In this document: positions 39,423-47,013 of the stretch, in pieces
How positions within the stretch are numbered: position 1 is the stretch's first letter
Layout of the letters: every line of letters begins with the position of its first letter
DNA from: an uncultured Flavobacteriaceae bacterium
GTDB taxonomy: Bacteria; Bacteroidota; Bacteroidia; Flavobacteriales; Flavobacteriaceae
DNA length: 64,000 nt
Assembly (NCBI GenBank): GCA_947495135.1
Contig: CANLXN010000001.1
Location: forward strand, 62,001 to 126,000
Reading direction: 5' to 3'
Program-made: the position numbers and the translations under genes
The notes under the pieces: model-generated
The model's input: only the letters and a program-made list of their open reading frames with translations
Databases searched by the model: none
Told to the model about the DNA's origin: nothing

Positions 39423-40139
39423 TTAATTCATTGGTACTTCAATTAGCAATACGCGACTGTCCTGTGCTATGGTCATTGAAATCGTTGGGACGTCCCAAAT
39501 GCCTATGGCATCTCTGGTGCTAATTGTTTCGTTATCAACAAGAACGGTGCCGTTTATGACTAGTAAATAAATACCATTTCCTTTCTGTTGAATGTTGTAA
39601 GTGGTGGTTGTTTTTTCTTGAAATTCGCCAATATTGAAATAGGCTTTTTGATGGATCCATAGCTCATTCTCAATAGCGGCCTCTTTGGGCTTTATCACTG
39701 TACAGAAGGCATTTGGACGAATTATGTCGGCTATTTTCTTTTGATCGTAGCGAGGAGTCACATTTTCGGTATCTGGAAGTAACCAAATTTGAAAAAGCTT
39801 GAGTTCTTCGTTAGAACTTGCGTTCACTTCACTGTGTTCGACTCCACTTCCCGCGCTCATCACCTGTATGTCTCCTGCTGGGACAATTCCTTCATTCCCT
39901 ATAGAATCTTGATGCTTTACAGCTCCAAATTGTGGGATCGTAACAATTTCCATGTTTTTATGCGGATGGGTGCCAAAACCCATTGAAGGAGCAATTACGT
40001 CATCGTTTAGTACACGCAACGCCCCAAACTGTAATCTGTTGGGATCGAAGTAATTAGCGAAGCTAAACGAATAGCGAGCCTGAAGCCAGCCGTAATTAGC
40101 GGCGCCTCTGCTTGCTGCGGGGTGTAAAATCTTCTTCAT
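39423..40139 (-). CDS. Pirin family protein (bicupin)
   Basis: This 238-residue cytosolic protein has two cupin domains. The metal ligands of the N-terminal cupin are intact: H58 and H60 in GTHPHKNME, H102 and E104 in GVEHSEVNA. This is the YhhW-like branch, some of which show quercetin dioxygenase activity in vitro; the natural role is not settled. The C-terminal cupin is smaller and lacks such a site. It is divergent from a hydrolase gene with overlapping -7 boxes between them. Confidence 0.92.
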   Translation of the reverse strand: MKKILHPAASRGAANYGWLQARYSFSFANYFDPNRLQFGALRVLNDDVIAPSMGFGTHPHKNMEIVTIPQFGAVKHQDSIGNEGIVPAGDIQVMSAGSGVEHSEVNASSNEELKLFQIWLLPDTENVTPRYDQKKIADIIRPNAFCTVIKPKEAAIENELWIHQKAYFNIGEFQEKTTTTYNIQQKGNGIYLLVINGTVLVDNETISTRDAIGIWDVPTISMTIAQDSRVLLIEVPMN

Positions 40140-40167
40140 TAGACTAGTTAAAGCGGGGTAAGAATTT

Positions 40168-40187
40168 TATCTTTGTTTACAAAGTTA
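40168..40187. promoter_or_regulatory. Back-to-back -7 boxes between pirin and hydrolase genes
   Basis: TATCTTTG (40168-40175, plus strand) and CAAAGTTA (40180-40187, minus-strand TAACTTTG) lie four bases apart as a near-palindrome. Each faces its own gene (57 and 41 bases away). Neither has a clear TTG at the usual distance. Two polymerases could not occupy both at once, so the genes may compete. Confidence 0.5.
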
Positions 40188-40231
40188 CAAAAAATACAGC
40201 CGCCATCGCTGAATTCGTTCGTTAAAGCCTT

Positions 40232-40897
40232 ATGACCACTGAAAGAATCCATGTTTATTTCGTTCCAGGACTTGCTGCTGGAAAAGAAATTTTCAAAAAT
40301 ATTGCTTTACCAAAAAATCGCTTTGAAATACATATTTTAGAATGGCTTTTACCGATTAAGAATGAGCCTATGGCCGCTTATGCCCAGCGTATGGCAGTGG
40401 GAGTGGTTGAGAAGCAAGCTGTTTTAGTGGGCGTTTCATTTGGAGGAGTGATGGTGCAGGAGATGGCCAACTTTCTAGAACTTCGAGCTTTGGTAATTGT
40501 CTCTAGTGTAAAAACCAAGCACGAGCTTCCAAAACGATTAAAATTGGTTAGAAAGACAGGTGTTTATAAAGTGCTGCCAACGGGTTGGGCCTTAAGTGTT
40601 GATGATCTTACTCGTTTGGCAATTGGTCCAAAAAGTTTGAAACGTCTTAAACTGTATCAAGAATACTTATCGGTTCGAGATAAAGGTTATTTAGACTGGG
40701 CAATAAAGCAAATGGTATGTTGGGATCGGGAAGCGGCAGACCCACAGGTGCATCATATACACGGAAATGGTGATATTGTATTTCCTATAAAGAATATTGA
40801 TCAACCCATTTTAATTGAAGGTGGTACGCACGTTATGATCCTCAACAAAGGGAGTAAGGTTAGTAAGCTGTTGGAAACTATTGCTGATAAGACGTGA
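40232..40897 (+). CDS. Alpha/beta hydrolase
   Basis: This 221-residue soluble protein starts with a strand and FVPGLAAGKEIF, an oxyanion-type loop, and has the nucleophile elbow GVSFGG near residue 70. HGNGDIVFP near 172 likely carries the acid and GGTHVMI near 198 the histidine of the triad. There is no signal peptide. Substrate is unknown. It is divergent from the pirin gene and lies 43 bases before the transglycosylase gene. Confidence 0.85.
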   Translation: MTTERIHVYFVPGLAAGKEIFKNIALPKNRFEIHILEWLLPIKNEPMAAYAQRMAVGVVEKQAVLVGVSFGGVMVQEMANFLELRALVIVSSVKTKHELPKRLKLVRKTGVYKVLPTGWALSVDDLTRLAIGPKSLKRLKLYQEYLSVRDKGYLDWAIKQMVCWDREAADPQVHHIHGNGDIVFPIKNIDQPILIEGGTHVMILNKGSKVSKLLETIADKT

Positions 40898-40940
40898 TGA
40901 AGCTTTTTTATTTTTTATCTTTATTGAAAATTATTGAATT

Positions 40941-41903
40941 ATGAATATTTTATCTAAAATTGGACTAGGTACTGTGCTTTTAGGAGTTGGATGGTTGTGT
41001 ACGGATGCAGTACAGGACCGCCAAGAAGCAGTTTCTAACATTGAAAATAAGGCTGCTGCGGAACAACAACAGGTAAAAGAGCCGGGCGAGTATAATGTAT
41101 ATGCCCTAGAATTACCTGAAAGTTTGGACTTTGCAGGTGAGCCAGTACCATTGAATGATCCGGATATTAGAGAGCGATTCGATCGAGAATTATTGGTCAA
41201 TACATATTGGCAATCCAATATGCTTATAATGATGAAGCGGGCCAATAAGTATTTTCCAATTATAGAGCCTATGTTGGAGCAATATGGACTACCAAACGAT
41301 TTTAAGTATTTAGCTATCGCCGAGAGTGGTTTAGATAATGTAAAATCGAGCGCGGGTGCAGCTGGATTTTGGCAATTTATGAAAGGTACTGGAAGGGAAT
41401 ATGGTTTGGAAATAAATGACTACGTAGATGAGCGATACAACCTTGAATTGTCTACCAAGGTAGCTGCAGAGTATTTAAAAAAATCCAAAAAGCGTTTTGG
41501 TAGCTGGACTACGGCTGCAAGTGCTTATAATGCTGGAAATGCGGGAATTAATAAGCAGTTAGAGCGTCAAAAGGTAGATAATTACTACGATGTCCTGCTA
41601 AATGCTGAAACAAGTAGATACGTGTTTAGAATATTGGCGTTTAAAGAGATCATTAGCAATCCGAAGAAATACGGTTTTAACTATGAGGAAAAAGATCTTT
41701 ACACGGCAGTTCCAACCTATAAAGTAGCGGTGGATACCGCGGTGACCGATTTCGCTTTATTTGCAAAGCGTTTTGGGATCAATTACAAGATATTAAAAAT
41801 ACACAACCCTTGGCTCCGAGATGATTATCTAAAGAATTCGTCTGGGAAAGAATATTTAATTGAGATTCCTAAGCAGGGTTATTACGATACTTCAGGTCAA
41901 TAA
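40941..41903 (+). CDS. Lytic murein transglycosylase (MltD-like, no LysM)
   Basis: This 320-residue envelope enzyme should cut peptidoglycan glycan strands to give 1,6-anhydro ends. It has an N-terminal signal/anchor helix, and the SLT domain at about 100-230 with catalytic E128 in AIAESGLDN, followed by GAAGFWQFM and TAASAYNAGNAGI. The C-terminal 80 residues are not LysM repeats, unlike MltD of Gammaproteobacteria. It starts 43 bases after the hydrolase gene. Confidence 0.93.
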   Translation: MNILSKIGLGTVLLGVGWLCTDAVQDRQEAVSNIENKAAAEQQQVKEPGEYNVYALELPESLDFAGEPVPLNDPDIRERFDRELLVNTYWQSNMLIMMKRANKYFPIIEPMLEQYGLPNDFKYLAIAESGLDNVKSSAGAAGFWQFMKGTGREYGLEINDYVDERYNLELSTKVAAEYLKKSKKRFGSWTTAASAYNAGNAGINKQLERQKVDNYYDVLLNAETSRYVFRILAFKEIISNPKKYGFNYEEKDLYTAVPTYKVAVDTAVTDFALFAKRFGINYKILKIHNPWLRDDYLKNSSGKEYLIEIPKQGYYDTSGQ

Positions 41904-41943
41904 TCTTTGATCCAATTACAAACCATTAATTTATTGCATACAT

Positions 41944-42315
41944 ATGACCATCAAAATTGTTATCTCTCTTATAATCATAGGCTTGTCGGCTGGAATATTA
42001 AGTGGTTTTATGGGGGTAGGAGGAGGAGTAATCATGATTCCTCTGATGGTAATGCTTTTAGGTTTTGACCAACATACAGCCCAAGGAACCAGTTTGGCTG
42101 TTTTGGCAGTGCCTGTAACGTTTTTAGCGGCTTATACGTACCATACAGGCGGTAGCCCAATTAACTGGAAGTTTGCCCTTATCATTGCTCTTACCTTTGT
42201 GGTGGGTGGTTTTATAGGATCAAAGTTCGCGGTTAGTATTAATCAGACTACTTTGAAACGAATTTTTGCAGTAATTCTTTTAATTGCGGCGGTCAAGATG
42301 TTCTTCGGAAAATAG
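41944..42315 (+). CDS. Half-size TauE/SafE (TSUP) family permease
   Basis: This 123-residue protein has four hydrophobic helices and the family repeat motif GLSAGILSGFMGVGGGVIMIPL near residue 14-34, with GTSLAVLAV near 48 and GGFIGSKFA near 87. Full TSUP permeases have two such repeats (about 250 residues); this one has a single repeat and would have to dimerise. Half-size members are known in several phyla. Substrate (sulfonate, sulfite or other anion) unknown. It follows the transglycosylase gene by 40 bases. Confidence 0.85.
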   Translation: MTIKIVISLIIIGLSAGILSGFMGVGGGVIMIPLMVMLLGFDQHTAQGTSLAVLAVPVTFLAAYTYHTGGSPINWKFALIIALTFVVGGFIGSKFAVSINQTTLKRIFAVILLIAAVKMFFGK

Positions 42316-42321
42316 ATCGGG

Positions 42322-43002
42322 TTATATGTCCTTTTCTACTTCGCCTCTTTTAAGTAGAGACACTCCGCTCATGAAGCTTTGATAGTTTGCATTATAAGAA
42401 GTGGAGTATTCTTCCAAATAATGGTGCATAAAATTGCGTCGAATATCTAATATCTTTTTGTCTTCATCTACAAAAAATGAGGTTGGGAATCCTAGGCTAT
42501 GCTTCATTGTACGAATGGTAAAGTCGCTTCGGTTTTCTTTCTCATCCACATAAAGTACGTGTATGTTACGACCAAACTGTCTCCGTAATTTTTTTACTTT
42601 TTTCTTTGATCCCCAGAAAAGTACCACAAAGTCAATTTCTTTGTGGTGTTTGTCTGCTACGTCACTAAGCGCTGGAATTTCGCCTTTACCAGGAACGCAC
42701 CAGGTAGCATAAGTAACTAGATAAATTGGTTTTTCGAATTTATATAAGTTAGTTCTTCTTCCGCTGGATTTTCTAATTTTGAAATTATCCAGGTATTTCC
42801 CGTTAGCAACTTTCGTCACTAGAGAGTCGAACAGAAATTGGGCGCGAGCTTCGTCTTTATAGATATAGGCGCGCTTCGCTTCTCTTCGGTATTTGCGTAT
42901 GTTCTTTCCAATGGCTTGAGAAAATAGATCTCTAGGCTCAATCTGCTGTGATTGAACGGTAAAGGTGATAAGAAAGAAAAATAGAAGTAAAAGTTTACCC
43001 AT
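42322..43002 (-). CDS. Secreted thioredoxin-fold protein with one active-site cysteine
   Basis: This 226-residue protein has a signal peptide (to about residue 18) and a TlpA/thioredoxin-like domain. The active site reads ATWCVPGKGE: C102 is kept but the second cysteine of the CxxC pair is G105. The cis-proline loop GFPTSFFVD is intact. It cannot form the normal disulfide, so it may act as a monothiol carrier or a binding protein. The stop is six bases from the convergent TSUP gene. Confidence 0.82.
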   Translation of the reverse strand: MGKLLLLFFFLITFTVQSQQIEPRDLFSQAIGKNIRKYRREAKRAYIYKDEARAQFLFDSLVTKVANGKYLDNFKIRKSSGRRTNLYKFEKPIYLVTYATWCVPGKGEIPALSDVADKHHKEIDFVVLFWGSKKKVKKLRRQFGRNIHVLYVDEKENRSDFTIRTMKHSLGFPTSFFVDEDKKILDIRRNFMHHYLEEYSTSYNANYQSFMSGVSLLKRGEVEKDI

Positions 43003-43022
43003 ATATTTTAATTAGTTGTGCG

Positions 43023-43051
43023 CAAAGGTAGAAAAGCTTTATAACTAACAA
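43023..43051 (-). promoter_or_regulatory. Bacteroidota promoter of the thioredoxin-fold gene
   Basis: On the minus strand TTG (43049-43051), 18 bases and TACCTTTG (43023-43030) match the -33/-7 pattern, 20 bases before the start codon. Confidence 0.7.
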
Positions 43052-43134
43052 CTGTTTTTTAGATGAACTGATTTAAATTATCGTTGAAATGCAAAAAATA
43101 GTTGTAGGAATTGCTATTTATTCCTACAAAATGT

Positions 43135-43704
43135 TTAACGGCCCTTTCTTCGTGCACTTCTCCCTCCACCATATTGTTGTCTAGGAGCGCTGGCGCGTTT
43201 CATTTGCTGTTTCATTGTCTTAATTTGATCATCCAGCATATTGTGCTTGTCAAGTTTCTTTGCTTCTGTCAATAAGAGTTCTGCCTCTCGTTTTCTGCTT
43301 TTGGTCATGGCTATTCCAGCAAGATTTAGTTTGACCATTGCCATATCGGCATCCATGGATAAGCCTAACTTTTCAGCCTTTTTGAAATGCTTCTCTGCCT
43401 CATTCATATTAGTTTGGGAAACCATAAGGCCGTTTAGGTAGTTGTAATATCCTTGTTGCTTAGGCACCAAAGCGCTTTCAGGGTTGGGTATTTTGTCTAA
43501 CCATGATTTCGCACCAGCAAAATTCTGCTTTCGGAGCTGCAAAAAAGCTAGAAGTATCATTTCATTCTTAAAATAAAGAACAACGAACATGATGGCAATT
43601 ATGATAAACATTATACCGTTTCCTATATTGCCATCTATGAACTGCCAGACAGCGGTTCCTATTGTTAAAGTAGCAAGGATTAATTTTATATTTTTGTTGA
43701 ACAT
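43135..43704 (-). CDS. Membrane-anchored TPR protein (DUF2892-like N-terminus)
   Basis: This 189-residue protein has two close N-terminal helices (about 6-44) with DUF2892-like sequence (GTAVWQFIDGNIGNGIMF), then tetratricopeptide-like helices at about 55-165 (YYNYLNGLMVSQTNMNEAEK, LNLAGIAMTKSRKREAELL). It ends in a very basic tail with GGGRSARRKGR. It is probably an inner-membrane scaffold with a cytosolic TPR part. A minus-strand TACCTTTG box lies 25 bases upstream. It faces away from the rpmH gene. Confidence 0.8.
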   Translation of the reverse strand: MFNKNIKLILATLTIGTAVWQFIDGNIGNGIMFIIIAIMFVVLYFKNEMILLAFLQLRKQNFAGAKSWLDKIPNPESALVPKQQGYYNYLNGLMVSQTNMNEAEKHFKKAEKLGLSMDADMAMVKLNLAGIAMTKSRKREAELLLTEAKKLDKHNMLDDQIKTMKQQMKRASAPRQQYGGGRSARRKGR

Positions 43705-43771
43705 GAATTCCGTTTTTTAATGGGGTGTCAAAGGTACTAAAAACATTCAAAAAAAATTTTACTTTTCAAGT

Positions 43772-43801
43772 TGGGAAACTAAAAAATCATTGTATATTTG
43801 C
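43772..43801 (+). promoter_or_regulatory. Bacteroidota promoter of rpmH
   Basis: TTG (43772-43774), 19 bases and TATATTTG (43794-43801) match the consensus exactly. The leader is about 65 bases. Confidence 0.85.
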
Positions 43802-43870
43802 ACCCGACTTTTGGAGTGCCGCTCCATGAAAGCAATAGAACAGATTTTTCAGAAGATAAAGTAATATAAA

Positions 43871-44032
43871 ATGAGCAAGAGAACATTTCAGCCATCAAAG
43901 AGAAAAAGAAGAAATAAGCACGGATTTAGAGAGCGTATGGCTTCTGTAAATGGACGCAAGGTACTTGCCGCCCGTCGAGCGAAGGGAAGAAAAAAACTTT
44001 CTGTATCTTCTGAAGCACGTCACAAGAAATAA
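43871..44032 (+). CDS. rpmH: 50S ribosomal protein L34
   Basis: This 53-residue, strongly basic protein starts [20 protein letters not shown] and continues [20 protein letters not shown], the unmistakable L34 sequence; L34 sits near the exit side of the 50S subunit. The C-terminal SSEARHKK is a usual flavobacterial extension. It has its own promoter and terminator. The gene is short and easily missed. Confidence 0.98.
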   Translation: MSKRTFQPSKRKRRNKHGFRERMASVNGRKVLAARRAKGRKKLSVSSEARHKK

Positions 44033-44050
44033 TGTTGATAACTCATACAT

Positions 44051-44088
44051 AAAAGGTGTTGTTTTTTAAAGCAACACCTTTTTTTTAT
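44051..44088 (+). terminator. Terminator after rpmH
   Basis: AAAAGGTGTTG (44051-44061) pairs with CAACACCTTTT (44072-44082), ten-base loop, then a long T run. Confidence 0.95.
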
Positions 44089-44133
44089 ACCCTAATGCGT
44101 CGTAATTTCACAACCGTAAAAAGTACTTGAGAA

Positions 44134-46986
44134 ATGCCAAAACAAAATCACCTAAAATCTATTTTAATTATTGGTTCAGGACCTATCGTTATTGGACAGG
44201 CCTGTGAATTTGATTATTCTGGATCGCAAGCGTTGCGTTCTTTAAGAGAGGACGGAATAGAAACTATTTTAATTAACTCCAATCCTGCAACTATTATGAC
44301 CGACCCATCGATGGCCGATCATATTTACTTGCTTCCACTTACCACCAAGTCTTTGGTGAAAATTCTAAAAGAGCATCCACAAATTGATGCTGTTTTACCA
44401 ACTATGGGTGGACAAACGGCTCTTAACCTTTGTATTGAGGCAGATGAGAAAGGAATTTGGACAGATTTTAATGTGGAGATTATTGGTGTGGACATTGACG
44501 CTATTAATATTACAGAAGATCGAGAACAATTTAGAAGCTTAATGGAAGAAATTGGAGTGGCAATGGCTCCACAAGCAACTGCTACTTCTTACCTAAAAGG
44601 AAAAGAGATAGCGCAGGAATTTGGTTTTCCATTGGTAATTAGAGCTTCCTACACCCTCGGAGGTGCTGGCGCTTCTATCGTTTACAAAGCAGAAGATTTT
44701 GATGAGTTATTGACTAGAGGTCTTGAAATTTCTCCTATACATGAGGTGATGATAGACAAGGCAATGATGGGATGGAAGGAATACGAATTAGAGCTTTTAC
44801 GAGATGCGAATGACAATGTAGTTATTATATGTGCTATTGAAAATATGGACCCTATGGGGATTCATACTGGAGATTCGATAACAGTTGCACCCGCCATGAC
44901 TCTTAGTGACGCTACTTATCAACGTATGCGTGATATGGCTATCCATATGATGCGCAGTATTGGTGATTTTGCTGGAGGTTGTAATGTACAATTCGCAGTA
45001 AGCCCAGATGAAAAAGAAGATATTATCGCAATTGAAATTAATCCGCGTGTGTCAAGATCTTCTGCGCTTGCATCGAAAGCGACCGGTTATCCAATTGCTA
45101 AAGTTGCAGCTAAACTGGCTATTGGATACCATTTAGATGAACTTCAAAATCAGATCACGAAATCAACTTCAGCCTTGTTTGAGCCTACCTTGGATTATGT
45201 AATTGTAAAAATACCAAGATGGAATTTCGACAAATTTGAAGGTTCAGACCGAACGCTAGGTCTTCAAATGAAAGCGGTAGGAGAGGTAATGGGAATAGGA
45301 AGGTCTTTTCAGGAGGCACTTCACAAAGCAACTCAATCGTTAGAAATTAAGCGCAACGGACTAGGAGCCGACGGTAAAAGTTACAAGGATTACGAACAGA
45401 TTTTAGACAAATTAAAGAATGCTAGCTGGGATCGAGTTTTTGTAATTTATGATGCAATCCAGTTAGGAATTCCGTTAAGTCGTATTCACGAGATCACAAG
45501 AATAGACATGTGGTATCTGAAGCAATACGAAGAGCTTTATATGTTGGAAAAGGAAATTTCAGCTCACACATTAGAAACCCTTCCAAGAGAACTTCTACTC
45601 GAAGCAAAACAAAAAGGATATGGCGATAGACAAATTGCACACATGCTTAAATGTTTAGAGAGCCAAGTCTATAATAAAAGAGACGAACTAAATATACAGC
45701 GTGTTTATAAACTAGTGGATACCTGTGCAGCCGAATTTAAAGCACAAACTCCATATTACTATTCCACTTTCGAAAATGAAATGGAAACGGCAGATGGAAA
45801 AGTATATGCAGAAAACGACAGTGTTGTTACCGATAAGAAGAAAATAATAGTTCTAGGTTCAGGACCAAACCGTATTGGACAGGGAATCGAATTTGATTAT
45901 TGCTGTGTGCACGGTGTTTTAGCCGCTGCCGAGTGTGGTTACGAAACTATCATGATTAATTGTAATCCTGAAACGGTCTCGACCGATTTTGATGTAGCAG
46001 ATAAGCTTTACTTCGAGCCTGTTTTTTGGGAGCATATTTACGACATAATTAGACACGAAAAGCCCGAAGGTGTTATTGTTCAGTTGGGGGGGCAAACTGC
46101 ATTAAAGTTGGCCGAAAAACTAGAACGCTACGGTATTAAGATTATGGGAACTAGCTTCCAAGCACTCGATCTTGCAGAAGACAGAGGTAGTTTCTCAAAT
46201 ATTTTAAAAGAACTTAATATTCCATATCCAGAATTTGGAGTAGCCCAAACAACCGATGAGGCATTGGCTCTTTCAGATCAATTGGATTTTCCACTTCTTA
46301 TTCGCCCGTCCTATGTTCTGGGTGGTCAGGGGATGAAAATTGTGATCAACAAGCAGGAATTAGAACATCATGTGGTGGACTTACTTCGAAAGATTCCTAA
46401 CAACAAGTTACTCTTGGATCATTATCTAGACGGAGCTATTGAGGCAGAAGCCGATGCTATCTGTGATGGAGAAAATGTCTATATCATAGGTATCATGGAG
46501 CATATAGAGCCATGTGGAGTTCACTCTGGAGATTCTAACGCTACCTTGCCACCATTTAACTTAGGTGAGTTTGTAATGCAGCAAATTAAGGATCATACCA
46601 AGAAAATAGCACTTGCGCTTAATACAGTGGGACTCATAAACATACAATTTGCAATTAAAGATGATAAGGTATATATTATCGAAGCAAATCCAAGAGCATC
46701 TCGTACGGTTCCGTTTATAGCAAAAGCTTATGGGGAACCCTATGTAAACTATGCAGCTAAAGTGATGCTTGGTGAGAAGAAAGTAACAGATTTTGACTTC
46801 AAACCGAAATTAGAAGGATATGCTATTAAACAGCCAGTGTTTAGTTTTAGTAAGTTTCCGAATGTCAACAAACAATTGGGACCTGAGATGAAGAGCACCG
46901 GAGAGAGTATCCTTTTCATAGATAGCTTAAAGGACGACGAATTTTATGAATTGTACTCGCGAAGAAAAATGTATCTAAGTAAATAA
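44134..46986 (+). CDS. carB: Carbamoyl-phosphate synthase large subunit, short form
   Basis: CarB uses ammonia from the CarA glutaminase, bicarbonate and two ATP to make carbamoyl phosphate for pyrimidines and arginine. The 950-residue protein has two homologous ATP-grasp halves: SGPIVIGQACEFDYSG near residue 14 and SGPNRIGQGIEFDYCC near 575, each followed by a TMGGQTALN- or QLGGQTALK-type motif. It ends shortly after KSTGESILF, where E. coli CarB continues about 130 residues into the allosteric (MGS-like) domain. UMP/ornithine control by that domain is therefore absent. carA is not nearby. Confidence 0.96.
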   Translation: MPKQNHLKSILIIGSGPIVIGQACEFDYSGSQALRSLREDGIETILINSNPATIMTDPSMADHIYLLPLTTKSLVKILKEHPQIDAVLPTMGGQTALNLCIEADEKGIWTDFNVEIIGVDIDAINITEDREQFRSLMEEIGVAMAPQATATSYLKGKEIAQEFGFPLVIRASYTLGGAGASIVYKAEDFDELLTRGLEISPIHEVMIDKAMMGWKEYELELLRDANDNVVIICAIENMDPMGIHTGDSITVAPAMTLSDATYQRMRDMAIHMMRSIGDFAGGCNVQFAVSPDEKEDIIAIEINPRVSRSSALASKATGYPIAKVAAKLAIGYHLDELQNQITKSTSALFEPTLDYVIVKIPRWNFDKFEGSDRTLGLQMKAVGEVMGIGRSFQEALHKATQSLEIKRNGLGADGKSYKDYEQILDKLKNASWDRVFVIYDAIQLGIPLSRIHEITRIDMWYLKQYEELYMLEKEISAHTLETLPRELLLEAKQKGYGDRQIAHMLKCLESQVYNKRDELNIQRVYKLVDTCAAEFKAQTPYYYSTFENEMETADGKVYAENDSVVTDKKKIIVLGSGPNRIGQGIEFDYCCVHGVLAAAECGYETIMINCNPETVSTDFDVADKLYFEPVFWEHIYDIIRHEKPEGVIVQLGGQTALKLAEKLERYGIKIMGTSFQALDLAEDRGSFSNILKELNIPYPEFGVAQTTDEALALSDQLDFPLLIRPSYVLGGQGMKIVINKQELEHHVVDLLRKIPNNKLLLDHYLDGAIEAEADAICDGENVYIIGIMEHIEPCGVHSGDSNATLPPFNLGEFVMQQIKDHTKKIALALNTVGLINIQFAIKDDKVYIIEANPRASRTVPFIAKAYGEPYVNYAAKVMLGEKKVTDFDFKPKLEGYAIKQPVFSFSKFPNVNKQLGPEMKSTGESILFIDSLKDDEFYELYSRRKMYLSK

Positions 46987-47013
46987 TACCATTGATCGCG
47001 TCCAAGTTTACGT

